Counted from the stretch's first letter, positions 9,726 to 16,866 are shown. The stretch is 27,292 nucleotides of DNA from Lachnospiraceae bacterium UBA3845 (GCA_002392705.1 DGHP01000003.1:27764-55055); one strand, 5' to 3'. Made by a program: numbers and translations. The notes: a model not told the origin generated them from the letters alone.

Positions 9726-9770
9726 GGAAAGGGGAGGCAGCAGGGCACTGCCTTCCCTTTCCGGCTTTTG
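9726..9770 (+). terminator. Terminator of the surface-protein operon
   Basis: A 15-bp stem (left arm 9726-9740, right arm 9748-9762, one G-U pair) with a 7-nt loop CAGGGCA is followed by GGCTTTTG. It is strong but the T-tract is short. It separates the surface-protein pair from the liv promoter. The rest of 9659-10053 is an AT-rich, non-coding stretch holding the liv promoter, dyad and leader. Confidence 0.65.
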
Positions 9771-9912
9771 GAGGACGGGTGCAATATTTTCTTTCTTTTT
9801 TATGATTTACAGAAAAAAGAATCAAAAAATCGCCTCTAGGCAAAAATCATTCTTGTGCATTTTCGACAATTTTTCAAATCGCAAAATTTACGAAATATGT
9901 GTGAATATACCA

Positions 9913-9941
9913 TTGAATCATCAGATTTTGAGTGTTACAAT
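9913..9941 (+). promoter_or_regulatory. Sigma-A-type promoter of the liv operon
   Basis: TTGAAT (9913-9918), a 17-nt spacer, and TACAAT (9936-9941), in an AT-rich upstream region (9780-9940) that contrasts with the GC-rich surroundings. Expected start is near 9948, giving a leader of about 106 nt. Confidence 0.65.
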
Positions 9942-9953
9942 ACTCACAATCTG
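9922..9953. promoter_or_regulatory. 32-bp imperfect palindrome over the liv -10 box (candidate operator)
   Basis: The arms CAGATT-t-TGAGT and ACTCA-c-AATCTG are mirror complements, with only two mismatched position pairs besides the central AC. The centre lies within the -10 hexamer and the right edge reaches the predicted start site. A repressor bound here would block polymerase. No regulator gene lies in the window. Confidence 0.5.
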
Positions 9954-10025
9954 CCAAATGCTTTTGCATAAGGCAGAATCATATGCGGCGCCGTGCGGAA
10001 CGGATCCGCTCCCGGAGAACCGGGA
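9950..10025 (+). other. Two hairpins in the liv 5' leader
   Basis: Hairpin 1 (9950-9977): TCTGCC/GGCAGA with an inner ATGC-TTTT-GCAT stem, at the very 5' end of the predicted transcript. Hairpin 2 (10010-10025): TCCCGG-AGAA-CCGGGA, ending 15 nt before the Shine-Dalgarno. They may protect the mRNA or tune translation; no known riboswitch fold was recognised. Confidence 0.45.
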
Positions 10026-10053
10026 TACTTTGTTTTGTGAGGAGGAGAAGTGT

Positions 10054-11193
10054 ATGAGAAAAATGATGTGTGTTGCCCTGACGGGTGCTGTGACAGCCGG
10101 CCTTGCCATGAGTTCCATGGCTGCAGAAGTCATCAAGATCGGCGGCATCGGACCGACCACCGGACCGGCAGCCATCTACGGCTCCAACGTTCAGAACGCT
10201 ATGGAGATCGCTGTTGAGGAAGTCAACGCGGAAGGCGGGGACATTCAGTTCGAGCTTCAGTTTGAGGATGACCAGCATGATCCGGAGACTTCCGTGAACG
10301 CGTACAACTCCCTTAAGGACTGGGGCATGCAGATCCTCGGCGGTACCGTCACCACGAATCCCTGCATCGCAGTCGGATCCGAGGCGGTCAGCGATAATAT
10401 GTTCATGCTGACTCCGTCAGCGTCCTCCCAGGACGTCATCAGCATCGGCGACAACGTCTTCCAGGTCTGCTTTACGGACCCGAACCAGGGACTTGCTTCC
10501 GCAGACTATATCTCCGAGATGGGGCTCGGCTCCAAGATCGGCATCATCTATAACTCCTCGGACGCATACTCCACAGGTATTCTGAACACCTTCCTGGCGG
10601 AAGCGCAGGAGAAGAACCTTGAAGTTGTCGCCAACGAAGCGTTCACGGATGACAACTCCACAGACCTTACCACCCAGGTACAGGCCTGCAAGGATGCCGG
10701 CGCGGATCTGATCTTCCTTCCGATCTACTATACTCCGGCAAGCCAGATTCTGAAGGCGGCCAGTGATATGGGCTACGAAGCGAAGTTCTTCGGCGTCGAC
10801 GGCATGGACGGGATCCTCTCTGTCGAGGGCTTCGACACCTCCCTTGCAGAGGGCGTCATGCTCCTGACTCCTTTCGTCGCCACTTCCACGGACGACCTTA
10901 CGGTTGCTTTCGTAAAGGCTTATCAGGAAAAGACCGGCGATATCCCGAACCAGTTCGCGGCGGACGCCTATGACGTAGTCAGGGTTCTGCACAAGGCCTG
11001 CACGGAAGCCGGCGTGACAGCTGATATGTCCGCTTCCGACATCTGCGAGGCCCTGAAGGCTGTTATCACCAGCGACGGCTTCTCTTATGACGGACTGACC
11101 GGCGAGGGCATGACCTGGGACGCCAGCGGTGCAGTCTCCAAGGCTCCGCGCGGCATGGTGATCCAGGACGGCGTTTACCAGCCGATGGACTAA
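10054..11193 (+). CDS. livJ: Branched-chain amino-acid ABC transporter substrate-binding protein
   Basis: Extracytoplasmic receptor (379 aa) of the importer encoded downstream; binds Leu/Ile/Val or related hydrophobic amino acids, exact ligand unknown. After a signal peptide (1-23, likely cut at SMA|AE) the mature start 'EVIKIGGIGPTTGPAAIYG' and 'AMEIAVEEVNAEGG' are typical of the Peripla_BP_6 (LivJ/K) family, and the length is normal. The start was chosen because GGAGGAG (10041-10047) lies 6 nt before this ATG and the signal peptide begins there; the frame is open back to 9802 but that part is promoter and leader. Oddity: there is no lipobox, although monoderm binding proteins are usually lipoproteins. 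A terminator-like hairpin follows, consistent with excess binding protein over permease. Confidence 0.9.
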   Translation: MRKMMCVALTGAVTAGLAMSSMAAEVIKIGGIGPTTGPAAIYGSNVQNAMEIAVEEVNAEGGDIQFELQFEDDQHDPETSVNAYNSLKDWGMQILGGTVTTNPCIAVGSEAVSDNMFMLTPSASSQDVISIGDNVFQVCFTDPNQGLASADYISEMGLGSKIGIIYNSSDAYSTGILNTFLAEAQEKNLEVVANEAFTDDNSTDLTTQVQACKDAGADLIFLPIYYTPASQILKAASDMGYEAKFFGVDGMDGILSVEGFDTSLAEGVMLLTPFVATSTDDLTVAFVKAYQEKTGDIPNQFAADAYDVVRVLHKACTEAGVTADMSASDICEALKAVITSDGFSYDGLTGEGMTWDASGAVSKAPRGMVIQDGVYQPMD

Positions 11194-11234
11194 GACTTCC
11201 TCTGACATCGTGTGGGAGTAACTGGAATCAGACG

Positions 11235-11290
11235 GCCCCGCCCGGCGGGGCTGCATATGGGAAGGGCTGATAACACAGCCCTTTTCTGTT
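11235..11290 (+). terminator. Tandem hairpins after the binding-protein gene (leaky terminator)
   Basis: Hairpin 1: GCCCCGCC (11235-11242) with GGCGGGGC (11244-11251). Hairpin 2: AAGGGCTG (11262-11269), loop ATAACA, CAGCCCTT (11276-11283), then TTCTGTT. They lie inside a plausible operon, so partial termination or 3'-end protection of the binding-protein mRNA is likely. Confidence 0.6.
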
Positions 11291-11294
11291 TGAA

Positions 11295-11361
11295 ATCCGC
11301 GGTCATTGCAGGATGCATTTTTTCTGCTGTTTCCCGGCAGGAAAACCGCACCGCCGCGGAT
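11295..11361. repeat. 8-bp inverted repeat with a long loop in the livJ-livH gap
   Basis: ATCCGCGG (11295-11302) pairs with CCGCGGAT (11354-11361) across a 51-nt loop that itself contains GCAGG and CAGG motifs. It is preceded by CTGTTTGAA, a short string also found in the repeats flanking pyrBI, but the similarity is too short to call it a copy. Confidence 0.3.
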
Positions 11362-11400
11362 CCGGAACCGTTCATCCGGGGCTGAAAGGCCTCACCATAT

Positions 11401-11444
11401 CCGGGAGAAAGACGCAGCTGTGTCTTTCTGACCGGAAGAACCGG
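11401..11444 (+). promoter_or_regulatory. Hairpin with alternative pairings just upstream of livH
   Basis: AGAAAGAC (11406-11413) pairs with GTCTTTCT (11422-11429). The base is extended by CCGG (11401-11404) with CCGG (11432-11435). That second CCGG can instead pair with CCGG at 11441-11444, next to the livH Shine-Dalgarno (GGGGGT). It could cap the mRNA 5' end after processing or modulate livH translation. Confidence 0.4.
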
Positions 11445-11454
11445 GGGTAAGCAC

Positions 11455-12336
11455 ATGCAATTTCTATCCTATCTGGCAAGAGGGATATCACTGGGAAGTG
11501 TATATGCCCTGATTGCGCTCGGCTATACCATGGTTTACGGTATCGCCAAGATGCTGAACTTTGCGCACGGCGACGTCATCATGGTAGGCGGATATGTCGT
11601 ATTCTTCACATTCTGCAAGGGAGGGCTTCATCCCATCCTGGCGATTATCCTTGCCATGGGAATCTGTATGATTCTGGGCATAACGATCGAGCGGATCGCC
11701 TACAGACCGCTGCGCGGCGCCTCTTCTCTGTCCGTTCTGATCACAGCCATCGGCGTGAGCTATTTTCTGCAGAACGGCGCCATGCTTATGTGGAAATCCG
11801 ATCCGAAGTCCTTCACTTCCGTGGTAAAGCTGAAACCCCTTGTTCTTTTTGACGGACAGCTGCAGATCTCCGCTGAGTCGATCGTCACGATCCTGGTTTC
11901 CGTCGTGATTATGGTCGTGCTGATCTGGTTTGTACAGTACACGAAACCCGGCCATGCCATGCAGGCAGTCTCGGAGGACCGCGGCGCAGCCCAGCTGATG
12001 GGGATCAACGTGAACGGAATCATCTCCATGACCTTTGCGATCGGCTCCGCTCTGGCAGCAGTGGCGGGAGCCCTGCTTCTGAGCTCCTACCCGACCCTGA
12101 TTCCGACTACCGGAGCCATGCCCGGCATTAAAGCCTTTGTCGCCGCCGTTTTCGGCGGAATCGGGTCGATTCCGGGCGCTTTCCTGGGCGGAATTCTTCT
12201 GGGCATCATCGAGAATCTTTCCAAGGCGTATATCTCGACGCAGCTGTCGGATGCGGTTGTATTCCTGGTTCTGATTGTGGTTCTGCTCGTGAAGCCGACC
12301 GGACTTCTTGGCAGGAAAGCAACTGTGAAAGTGTGA
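11455..12336 (+). CDS. livH: Branched-chain amino-acid ABC transporter permease LivH
   Basis: Integral membrane permease (293 aa) that pairs with LivM to form the translocation channel for hydrophobic amino acids. The N-terminus 'GISLGSVYALIALGYTMVYGIAKMLNFAHGDVIMVGGY' is the hallmark of the LivH family. 'AVSEDRGAAQLMGINVN' is the cytoplasmic coupling region expected to contact the ATPases, and 'GGIGSIPGAFLGGILLGIIENL' is the conserved late segment. About eight hydrophobic segments are visible and the length is usual. A GGGGGT sequence precedes the ATG by 7 nt. It begins a tight block of four genes (livHMGF) with gaps or overlaps of 10 nt or less. Confidence 0.93.
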   Translation: MQFLSYLARGISLGSVYALIALGYTMVYGIAKMLNFAHGDVIMVGGYVVFFTFCKGGLHPILAIILAMGICMILGITIERIAYRPLRGASSLSVLITAIGVSYFLQNGAMLMWKSDPKSFTSVVKLKPLVLFDGQLQISAESIVTILVSVVIMVVLIWFVQYTKPGHAMQAVSEDRGAAQLMGINVNGIISMTFAIGSALAAVAGALLLSSYPTLIPTTGAMPGIKAFVAAVFGGIGSIPGAFLGGILLGIIENLSKAYISTQLSDAVVFLVLIVVLLVKPTGLLGRKATVKV

Positions 12337-12346
12337 GGTGAGGATT

Positions 12347-13417
12347 GTGGCAGGCAGAAAAAAGATGAAAAAGTCCACAAGATCGAACCTCATGTCGTTT
12401 GGTTTTGTGATTGCCTTCTGGGCAGTGATTGAGATCGTCCGCATGACGGGACATATGAGCGCCAAGATCGGTGGTCTGCTGATCCCGGTATGCGCCTATG
12501 TTGTCATGGCGATTTCCCTGAATCTGGTGGTAGGTTTCCTGGGAGAGCTCTCCCTGGGACATGCGGCCTTCATGAGCGCGGGCGCTTTTGCGGGCATTTA
12601 TTTCTATACGACGGCCGGAGCGGCCCTGCCCCAGTGGCTGGCGGTTCTGATCGCTTTTCTGATCGGCGGCGCGGCGGCGGGCATTTTCGGCGTCCTGGTC
12701 GGCGTCCCGGTTCTGAGGCTGTCGGGTGACTATCTCGCGATCGTCACCCTGGCATCCGGCGAGATTCTCAAAAATGTCCTTGGGGCCATGTATATCGGCG
12801 TGGATTCCAGAGGCCTGCATTTTTCCCTGAAAGACCAGTTCTCCCTCGGCATGGAGCCTGACGGAAAGATGCTCTTAAAAGGCGCGATGGGGATCATGGG
12901 CATAAAGAAGTTTTCAGTCTTTACCGTTGGGATCGTCCTGATCCTGATCACCCTTATTTTCGTGACAAACCTGATGAATTCCAGGGCAGGCCGCGCCATC
13001 ACGGCGATCCGCGACGATGAGATCGCGGCAAGAGCCACCGGCATCAACCTGACCAAATACAAGCTGATGGCTTTTGTATCCGCAGCTGTTTTCGCGGGTT
13101 TTGCAGGGGTTCTCTATGCCCTGAATTATTCGTCCCTGGTCGCGGACAAGTTTGACTATAACCTGTCGATCAACGTCCTGGTCATGGTTGTCCTCGGAGG
13201 CATGGGGAATGTCCTCGGCGGCATCATCGCAGCGATTATCCTTACGGTTCTTCCGGAGATGCTTCGCGGCTTCTCCCAGTACCGTATGTTTATCTACTCG
13301 ATCGTCCTGATCGTCATGATGCTGTTCAATCAGGCGCCTGCCTTTGTCTCCTGGAGAAAGCGCTTTATGATGCGTTTCAGGAAGAAGGCTCCTGCCAGCG
13401 GAAAGGAGGGCATCTGA
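12347..13417 (+). CDS. livM: Branched-chain amino-acid ABC transporter permease LivM
   Basis: Second membrane permease of the importer (356 aa). Family features: 'MAISLNLVVGFLGELSLGHAAFMSAGAFAG' near the N-terminus, 'RLSGDYLAIVTLASGEI' and the cytoplasmic coupling loop 'RAGRAITAIRDDEIAARATGIN'. The start is uncertain. A GTG at 12347 lies 6 nt after GAGGTG and is preferred. A GTG at 12338 overlaps that site, and an ATG at 12365 would also leave the first membrane segment intact. The N-terminus is basic, followed by two closely spaced hydrophobic segments. The gene follows livH by 10 nt and ends 1 nt before livG. Confidence 0.92.
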   Translation: MAGRKKMKKSTRSNLMSFGFVIAFWAVIEIVRMTGHMSAKIGGLLIPVCAYVVMAISLNLVVGFLGELSLGHAAFMSAGAFAGIYFYTTAGAALPQWLAVLIAFLIGGAAAGIFGVLVGVPVLRLSGDYLAIVTLASGEILKNVLGAMYIGVDSRGLHFSLKDQFSLGMEPDGKMLLKGAMGIMGIKKFSVFTVGIVLILITLIFVTNLMNSRAGRAITAIRDDEIAARATGINLTKYKLMAFVSAAVFAGFAGVLYALNYSSLVADKFDYNLSINVLVMVVLGGMGNVLGGIIAAIILTVLPEMLRGFSQYRMFIYSIVLIVMMLFNQAPAFVSWRKRFMMRFRKKAPASGKEGI

Positions 13418-13418
13418 T

Positions 13419-14186
13419 ATGGCACTTCTGGAAGTAACCAACCTGGGAATATCTTTCGGCGGCCTTCAGGCGGTCGCCGCCTTTGACCTGACGGTTGAAA
13501 CCGGACGGCTGTACGGTCTGATCGGGCCGAACGGCGCCGGCAAGACCACCGCCTTCAATATGCTGACCGGCATGTACCGTCCCAGCGAGGGGAATATCCG
13601 TCTGGATGGAGTGGACATCACCGGAAAGAGTCCGGAATATATCTCGAAGGCCGGGATCGCGAGAACATTTCAGAATATCAGGCTGTTCGGCGATATGACG
13701 GTCCTGGACAATGTCAAGGTCGGCATGCACAACCGGATGAAGTACAGCATGTGGGCAGGACTGCTGAGGACCCGCGCCTACAGGGAGACGGAGCATGACA
13801 TGAACCGCAAGGCCCTGAAGCTTCTGAAGGTCTTCGGGATGGAGGACAAGGCGGAGCTTTCCGCGTCGGCCCTTCCCTACGGCCAGCAGAGAAAGCTGGA
13901 GATCTGCCGGGCCCTCGCTTCGGATCCGAAGCTCCTTCTGCTGGATGAGCCGGCCGCCGGCATGAATCCCAACGAGACCCAGGAGCTGATGGAGACGGTC
14001 CGCAAGGTAAGGGATGATTTCGGGATCGCCATTCTCCTGATCGAGCACGATATGAAGTTCGTCATGGGAATCTGCGAGGAGATCACGGTTCTGGAATACG
14101 GCCGCATCATAGCCAGGGGCAGCGGCGAGACAGTCAGCAATGACCCGAGAGTCATAGCTGCATATCTGGGAGGAGATGACGACTGA
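13419..14186 (+). CDS. livG: Branched-chain amino-acid ABC transporter ATP-binding protein LivG
   Basis: Cytoplasmic ATPase (255 aa), one of the two nucleotide-binding subunits powering import. Walker A is GPNGAGKTT (about residues 36-44), the signature region reads 'ALPYGQQRKLEICRAL' (LPYGQQ in place of LSGGQ, normal for LivG), and Walker B is 'LLLLDEPAAGM', followed by a conserved switch histidine ('LLIEHDMKFVM'). The insert 'RTFQNIRLFGDMTVLDNVKVG' is LivG-like. A strong AAAGGAGG lies in the end of livM. The stop overlaps the livF start by one base (TGATG), indicating translational coupling. Confidence 0.95.
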   Translation: MALLEVTNLGISFGGLQAVAAFDLTVETGRLYGLIGPNGAGKTTAFNMLTGMYRPSEGNIRLDGVDITGKSPEYISKAGIARTFQNIRLFGDMTVLDNVKVGMHNRMKYSMWAGLLRTRAYRETEHDMNRKALKLLKVFGMEDKAELSASALPYGQQRKLEICRALASDPKLLLLDEPAAGMNPNETQELMETVRKVRDDFGIAILLIEHDMKFVMGICEEITVLEYGRIIARGSGETVSNDPRVIAAYLGGDDD

Positions 14187-14908
14187 TGGGTGAACTGCTG
14201 AGAGTTGAAGGAGTCAATGTATATTACGGTTCCATCCACGCCATCAAGGATGTCTCTTTCCATGTGGACGAGGGTGAGATCGTTACCATGATCGGCGCGA
14301 ACGGTGCCGGGAAAACCACCACGATGCATGCGATCTCCGGTCTTCTGAAGATCGCGAGCGGGACGATCACCTACGACGGAAAGGTGATCTCGAAAATCGA
14401 GCCGCACAAGATCGTTTCCCTGGGCCTCGCCCAGTGTCCGGAAGGGCGCCGGGTCTTTTCGGGCCTGACGGTTCAGGAGAACCTGGAGATGGGAGCCTAC
14501 TCCCGCAGGGACGGCAAAGACGCCATCCAGGATGACTTCGACCTGGTTTTCGATCTGCTGCCGCGCCTGAAGGAGCGCCGCAACCAGTCCGCCGGCACTC
14601 TGTCCGGAGGAGAGCAGCAGATGCTGGCGATCGGGCGGGCCCTCATGTGCAAGCCCAAGATGCTTCTTCTGGATGAACCCTCCATGGGCCTGAGCCCGCT
14701 TCTTGTAAAGGAGATCTTCCATATTATCGGGGATGTCAATAAGAAGAGCGGCGTCACGGTCCTTCTTGTGGAGCAGAACGCAAAGATGGCCCTGAACATC
14801 GCCGACCGCGGCTATGTGCTTGAGACAGGGAATATCATTATGGAGGGAAAAGCTTCCGATCTCGCGGACAATCCGGACGTGAAGAGAGCCTATCTCGGGG
14901 CCAAATAA
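14186..14908 (+). CDS. livF: Branched-chain amino-acid ABC transporter ATP-binding protein LivF
   Basis: Second cytoplasmic ATPase (240 aa) of the importer. Walker A is GANGAGKTT (about 33-41), the Q-loop region contains 'LGLAQCPEGRRVFSGLTVQENLEMGAY' (a LivF hallmark), the ABC signature is LSGGEQQ, and Walker B is 'MLLLDEPSMGLSP' followed by 'VLLVEQNAKMAL'. Length is normal and no key residue is missing. It is the last gene of the operon. Transcription should end at the bidirectional terminator at 15052-15091, after crossing the repeat at 14926-15037. Confidence 0.95.
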   Translation: MGELLRVEGVNVYYGSIHAIKDVSFHVDEGEIVTMIGANGAGKTTTMHAISGLLKIASGTITYDGKVISKIEPHKIVSLGLAQCPEGRRVFSGLTVQENLEMGAYSRRDGKDAIQDDFDLVFDLLPRLKERRNQSAGTLSGGEQQMLAIGRALMCKPKMLLLDEPSMGLSPLLVKEIFHIIGDVNKKSGVTVLLVEQNAKMALNIADRGYVLETGNIIMEGKASDLADNPDVKRAYLGAK

Positions 14909-14925
14909 AAGGACGATGCGCCTGT

Positions 14926-15037
14926 CTGAGGCTGTGTGCGGAGTTCCTGTTTCGCAGGCCTTGTTTGAAATCAGAACCTGTTTCTTACATGCAGGCACGA
15001 CGAACCAGAACCCGATTTCAAACGGGCCGTGAATAGT
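14926..15037 (-). repeat. Structured intergenic repeat, copy A (inverted relative to copy B)
   Basis: Read on the minus strand this matches the plus strand of 16695-16810 along its length, by eye roughly 75-80 % with a few small gaps. Shared blocks include GTTTGAAA, GTTCTG, CGTGCCT, GAAACAGGTTCTGAT, AAGGCCTGCGA and CAGGAACT. Copy A can fold by a perfect 10-bp stem, GTTTGAAATC with GATTTCAAAC, and contains a small CCTG-N5-CAGG hairpin. The rest of the 14909-15124 gap holds the terminator at 15052-15091 and nothing else recognisable. Confidence 0.8.
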
Positions 15038-15051
15038 AACGATGGAGTAAC

Positions 15052-15091
15052 AAAAACAGTTCAGTACCTTCCGGCACTGAACTGTTTTTTT
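15052..15091. terminator. Bidirectional intrinsic terminator between livF and pyrI
   Basis: A 14-bp perfect stem (15052-15065 with 15076-15089; core ACAGTTCAGT / ACTGAACTGT) has a 10-nt loop, with an A-tract on the left and a T-tract on the right. It works for the rightward liv operon and for the leftward pyrBI operon, which converge here. Confidence 0.9.
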
Positions 15092-15124
15092 AAGGAAACA
15101 CTGATTATATCAGTGTTTCACTGC

Positions 15125-15562
15125 TCATTCCTTTCTGTGGGAGTGATATTTCTCATCACAGTACTGGCAGCGGTAAAGCTCTTTTTCCTCATCGGCCAGA
15201 TAGAAGATATGGCTGAGTCCCTGCTCGATGGATGTGATGCAGCGGGGATTCTTGCAGTGGATGATATTGACCAGCTTTTTCGGAAGCTTCAGCTTCTTCT
15301 TTTCCACGATCTCTCCGTCGCGGATGATATTGACCGTGATCGTGTGATCAATAAAGCCCAGGGCATCCAGATTCAGCAGCTCCAGGGGGCATTCCACCTT
15401 GATGATGTCTTTCTGTCCCATCTTGCTGGATCTTGCCTGCATGATCATGGCCACCTGGCAGTCCATCCGGTCCAGTTTCAGCTTGCGGTAGATATCCATG
15501 GCTTTTCCGGCCGGGATATGGTCGAGTACGACGCCTTCATTCAACTGTCCTACGCTCAGCAT
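15125..15562 (-). CDS. pyrI: Aspartate carbamoyltransferase regulatory subunit
   Basis: Regulatory chain (145 aa) of aspartate transcarbamoylase. In the known enzyme it binds nucleotide effectors (CTP, ATP) in its N-terminal domain and joins catalytic trimers through a C-terminal zinc domain. The four zinc-ligand cysteines are present: C103, C108, C132 and C135 ('HCKNPRC', 'YRCQYC'). The N-terminal nucleotide-binding part ('[19 protein letters not shown]') is intact, and the length is close to the usual 140-155 aa. GGGGGT lies 6 nt upstream of the ATG. The start overlaps the pyrB stop by 7 nt (ATGCTGA), so translation is probably coupled, fitting the fixed stoichiometry of the complex. Confidence 0.95.
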   Translation of the reverse strand: MLSVGQLNEGVVLDHIPAGKAMDIYRKLKLDRMDCQVAMIMQARSSKMGQKDIIKVECPLELLNLDALGFIDHTITVNIIRDGEIVEKKKLKLPKKLVNIIHCKNPRCITSIEQGLSHIFYLADEEKELYRCQYCDEKYHSHRKE

Positions 15563-16476
15563 ACCTTTACCCCCAGTAATGTGAGAATCAGCGCCATACG
15601 GATATAGACTCCGTACTGCACCTGTCTGAAGTAGCAGGCTCTCGGGTCACTGTCCACCTCTACGGAGATTTCATTGACGCGCGGGAGCGGATGGAGCACG
15701 CACATGTCCTCCTTTGCCAGCTCCATCTTGGCCTTGTCCAGGATATAGAAGTCCTTCATACGGACGTAATCTTCCTCGTTGAAGAAGCGCTCTTTCTGAA
15801 CGCGGGTCATGTAGAGGACATCCAGATCGGGGAGGGCGTCCTCAAGCCGGATGACTTCCTCAAAGGGAATGTTGTTTTTCCTGAGGACGTCGTCCCGCAC
15901 ATAATCGGGAACCCGCAGCTCCTCCGGGGAGATCAGCACAAAGCGGATCCCCGGGTAGCGGACCAGGGCGCTGATCAGGGAATGGACCGTGCGGCCGAAT
16001 TTCAGATCGCCGCACAGGCCGATGGTCAGCTTTCCCAGCTTCCCCTTGATGGAACGGATCGTCATCAGATCGGTCAGCGTCTGCGTCGGATGCTGGTGGC
16101 CGCCGTCGCCGGCATTGATCACCGGGATCCCGGATACGGTCGATGCCACATAAGCCGCGCCTTCCTTCGGATGGCGGATGGCGGCGATGTCGGCAAAACA
16201 GGAAATAACACGGATGGTATCGGCAACGCTTTCGCCCTTGGCGGCGGAGCTTGACTGGGCAGAAGAAAAACCAAGCACTTTACCTCCCAGATTCAGCATG
16301 GCTGCTTCGAAACTGAGACGGGTACGGGTGCTTGGCTCATAAAATAATGTCGCTATTTTTTTCCCTTCACATGCGTGGGAATATTTTTCCGGATTATGCT
16401 CGATATCGACCGCCAGATCCAGCATCTGGTCCAGTTCCTCAACCGAGAAATCCAGGGGACTCATGCAATGTCTCAT
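15556..16476 (-). CDS. pyrB: Aspartate carbamoyltransferase catalytic subunit
   Basis: Catalyses carbamoyl phosphate + L-aspartate to N-carbamoyl-aspartate, the committed step of pyrimidine synthesis, in the cytoplasm. The 306-aa product has the carbamoyl-phosphate loop STRTR (49-53), the mobile 'SSAAKGES' loop with K80, '[14 protein letters not shown]' (about 124-137) and the late 'HPLPRVNEI'. The start was chosen at 16476 because GGAGGT (16481-16486) lies just upstream and the length is then typical. The frame is open further upstream to 16641, but that adds 55 residues not expected in the family and would cover the promoter. First gene of pyrBI; 7-nt overlap with pyrI. Confidence 0.95.
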   Translation of the reverse strand: MRHCMSPLDFSVEELDQMLDLAVDIEHNPEKYSHACEGKKIATLFYEPSTRTRLSFEAAMLNLGGKVLGFSSAQSSSAAKGESVADTIRVISCFADIAAIRHPKEGAAYVASTVSGIPVINAGDGGHQHPTQTLTDLMTIRSIKGKLGKLTIGLCGDLKFGRTVHSLISALVRYPGIRFVLISPEELRVPDYVRDDVLRKNNIPFEEVIRLEDALPDLDVLYMTRVQKERFFNEEDYVRMKDFYILDKAKMELAKEDMCVLHPLPRVNEISVEVDSDPRACYFRQVQYGVYIRMALILTLLGVKVC

Positions 16477-16552
16477 CCTGACCTCCATGTGGTAAAAGTG
16501 AAATTCTGCCATCGTGCGGTTTTTGTGATTCCGTACGGGAATCCAGAAAAGG

Positions 16553-16579
16553 GGCTGAAAAGCGTATTTCTTTTCAGCC
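16553..16579 (-). promoter_or_regulatory. Hairpin at the predicted 5' end of the pyrBI mRNA
   Basis: A perfect 10-bp stem (GGCTGAAAAG / CTTTTCAGCC) with a 7-nt loop. It begins about where the promoter at 16586-16614 would start the transcript, so it reads as a 5' protective hairpin. On the mRNA it is followed by CCTTTTC, so weak attenuation is the alternative. A second short hairpin (GATTCC / GGAATC, 16527-16543) follows. No PyrR-box consensus was recognised. Confidence 0.45.
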
Positions 16580-16585
16580 GCAACT

Positions 16586-16614
16586 ATCTTACACGAAAGC
16601 CGGAGCAGGCGCAA
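16586..16614 (-). promoter_or_regulatory. Candidate promoter of pyrBI
   Basis: On the minus strand: TTGCGC (16614-16609), 17-nt spacer, TAAGAT (16591-16586). Start expected near 16579, leaving a leader of about 100 nt before pyrB. Spacing is ideal, but both hexamers deviate from consensus. Confidence 0.4.
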
Positions 16615-16651
16615 CCGCTTTTTTTCGAAAGAGCCGGACATCCTTTTTTTC

Positions 16652-16680
16652 TTTGCTTTCTTCTCCGGCTGGTCTATAAT
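16652..16680 (+). promoter_or_regulatory. Promoter of the HicB-like gene, divergent from pyrB
   Basis: A perfect TATAAT (16675-16680) is preceded by TTGCTT (16653-16658) at 16 nt, or TTTGCT at 17 nt. A 7-bp inverted repeat (AGCCGGA 16632-16638, TCCGGCT 16664-16670) brackets the -35 and may be an operator. Within 16477-16866 this, the pyrB promoter, the leader hairpins and repeat copy B are all that is seen. Confidence 0.6.
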
Positions 16681-16694
16681 CTGAATGTGGATGC

Positions 16695-16810
16695 AGGGTT
16701 ATGATTCACAGCCTGTTTGAAAATGAGTTCTGCTTTGCCGTGCCTCAGGGAGAAACAGGTTCTGATCTCAGATAAGGCCTGCGATGCAGGAACTGCAGTT
16801 CACAGCTTTC
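16695..16810 (+). repeat. Structured intergenic repeat, copy B, in the HicB-like gene leader
   Basis: Inverted partner of 14926-15037, sharing the blocks listed there. The small hairpin is kept with a different loop (CCTG-CGATG-CAGG), while the long stem is only partly kept. The copy lies between the predicted start site (about 16687) and the Shine-Dalgarno at 16854-16859, so it would be transcribed as part of the hicB-like leader. Confidence 0.8.
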
Positions 16811-16866
16811 ATAAGCGGCTTCCGCCATAAGACGAGAGGCGGGATCCGGAAAAGGAGGATTTTGTT

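Noticed and set aside
9802..10053. N-terminal extension of the substrate-binding protein
   Set aside because: It covers the promoter, the dyad and the leader hairpins; the internal ATG at 10054 has the Shine-Dalgarno and signal peptide.
11281..11361. Possible third copy of the pyrBI-flanking repeat
   Set aside because: Only about 10 nt (TGTTTGAAATC region) match; the remaining landmarks are absent or displaced.
13877..14998. 373-codon minus-strand frame over livG and livF
   Set aside because: Antisense to two textbook ABC ATPases, with no recognisable product.
15029..16254. Plus-strand open frames opposite pyrI and pyrB
   Set aside because: Antisense shadows of well-identified enzymes.
16553..16579. 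PyrR-type attenuator upstream of pyrB
   Set aside because: The T-tract is weak, no antiterminator alternative or PyrR box was recognised, and the stem starts at the predicted transcript 5' end.
16477..16641. 55-codon N-terminal extension of pyrB
   Set aside because: It would include the promoter and 5' hairpin and make the protein longer than the family norm.
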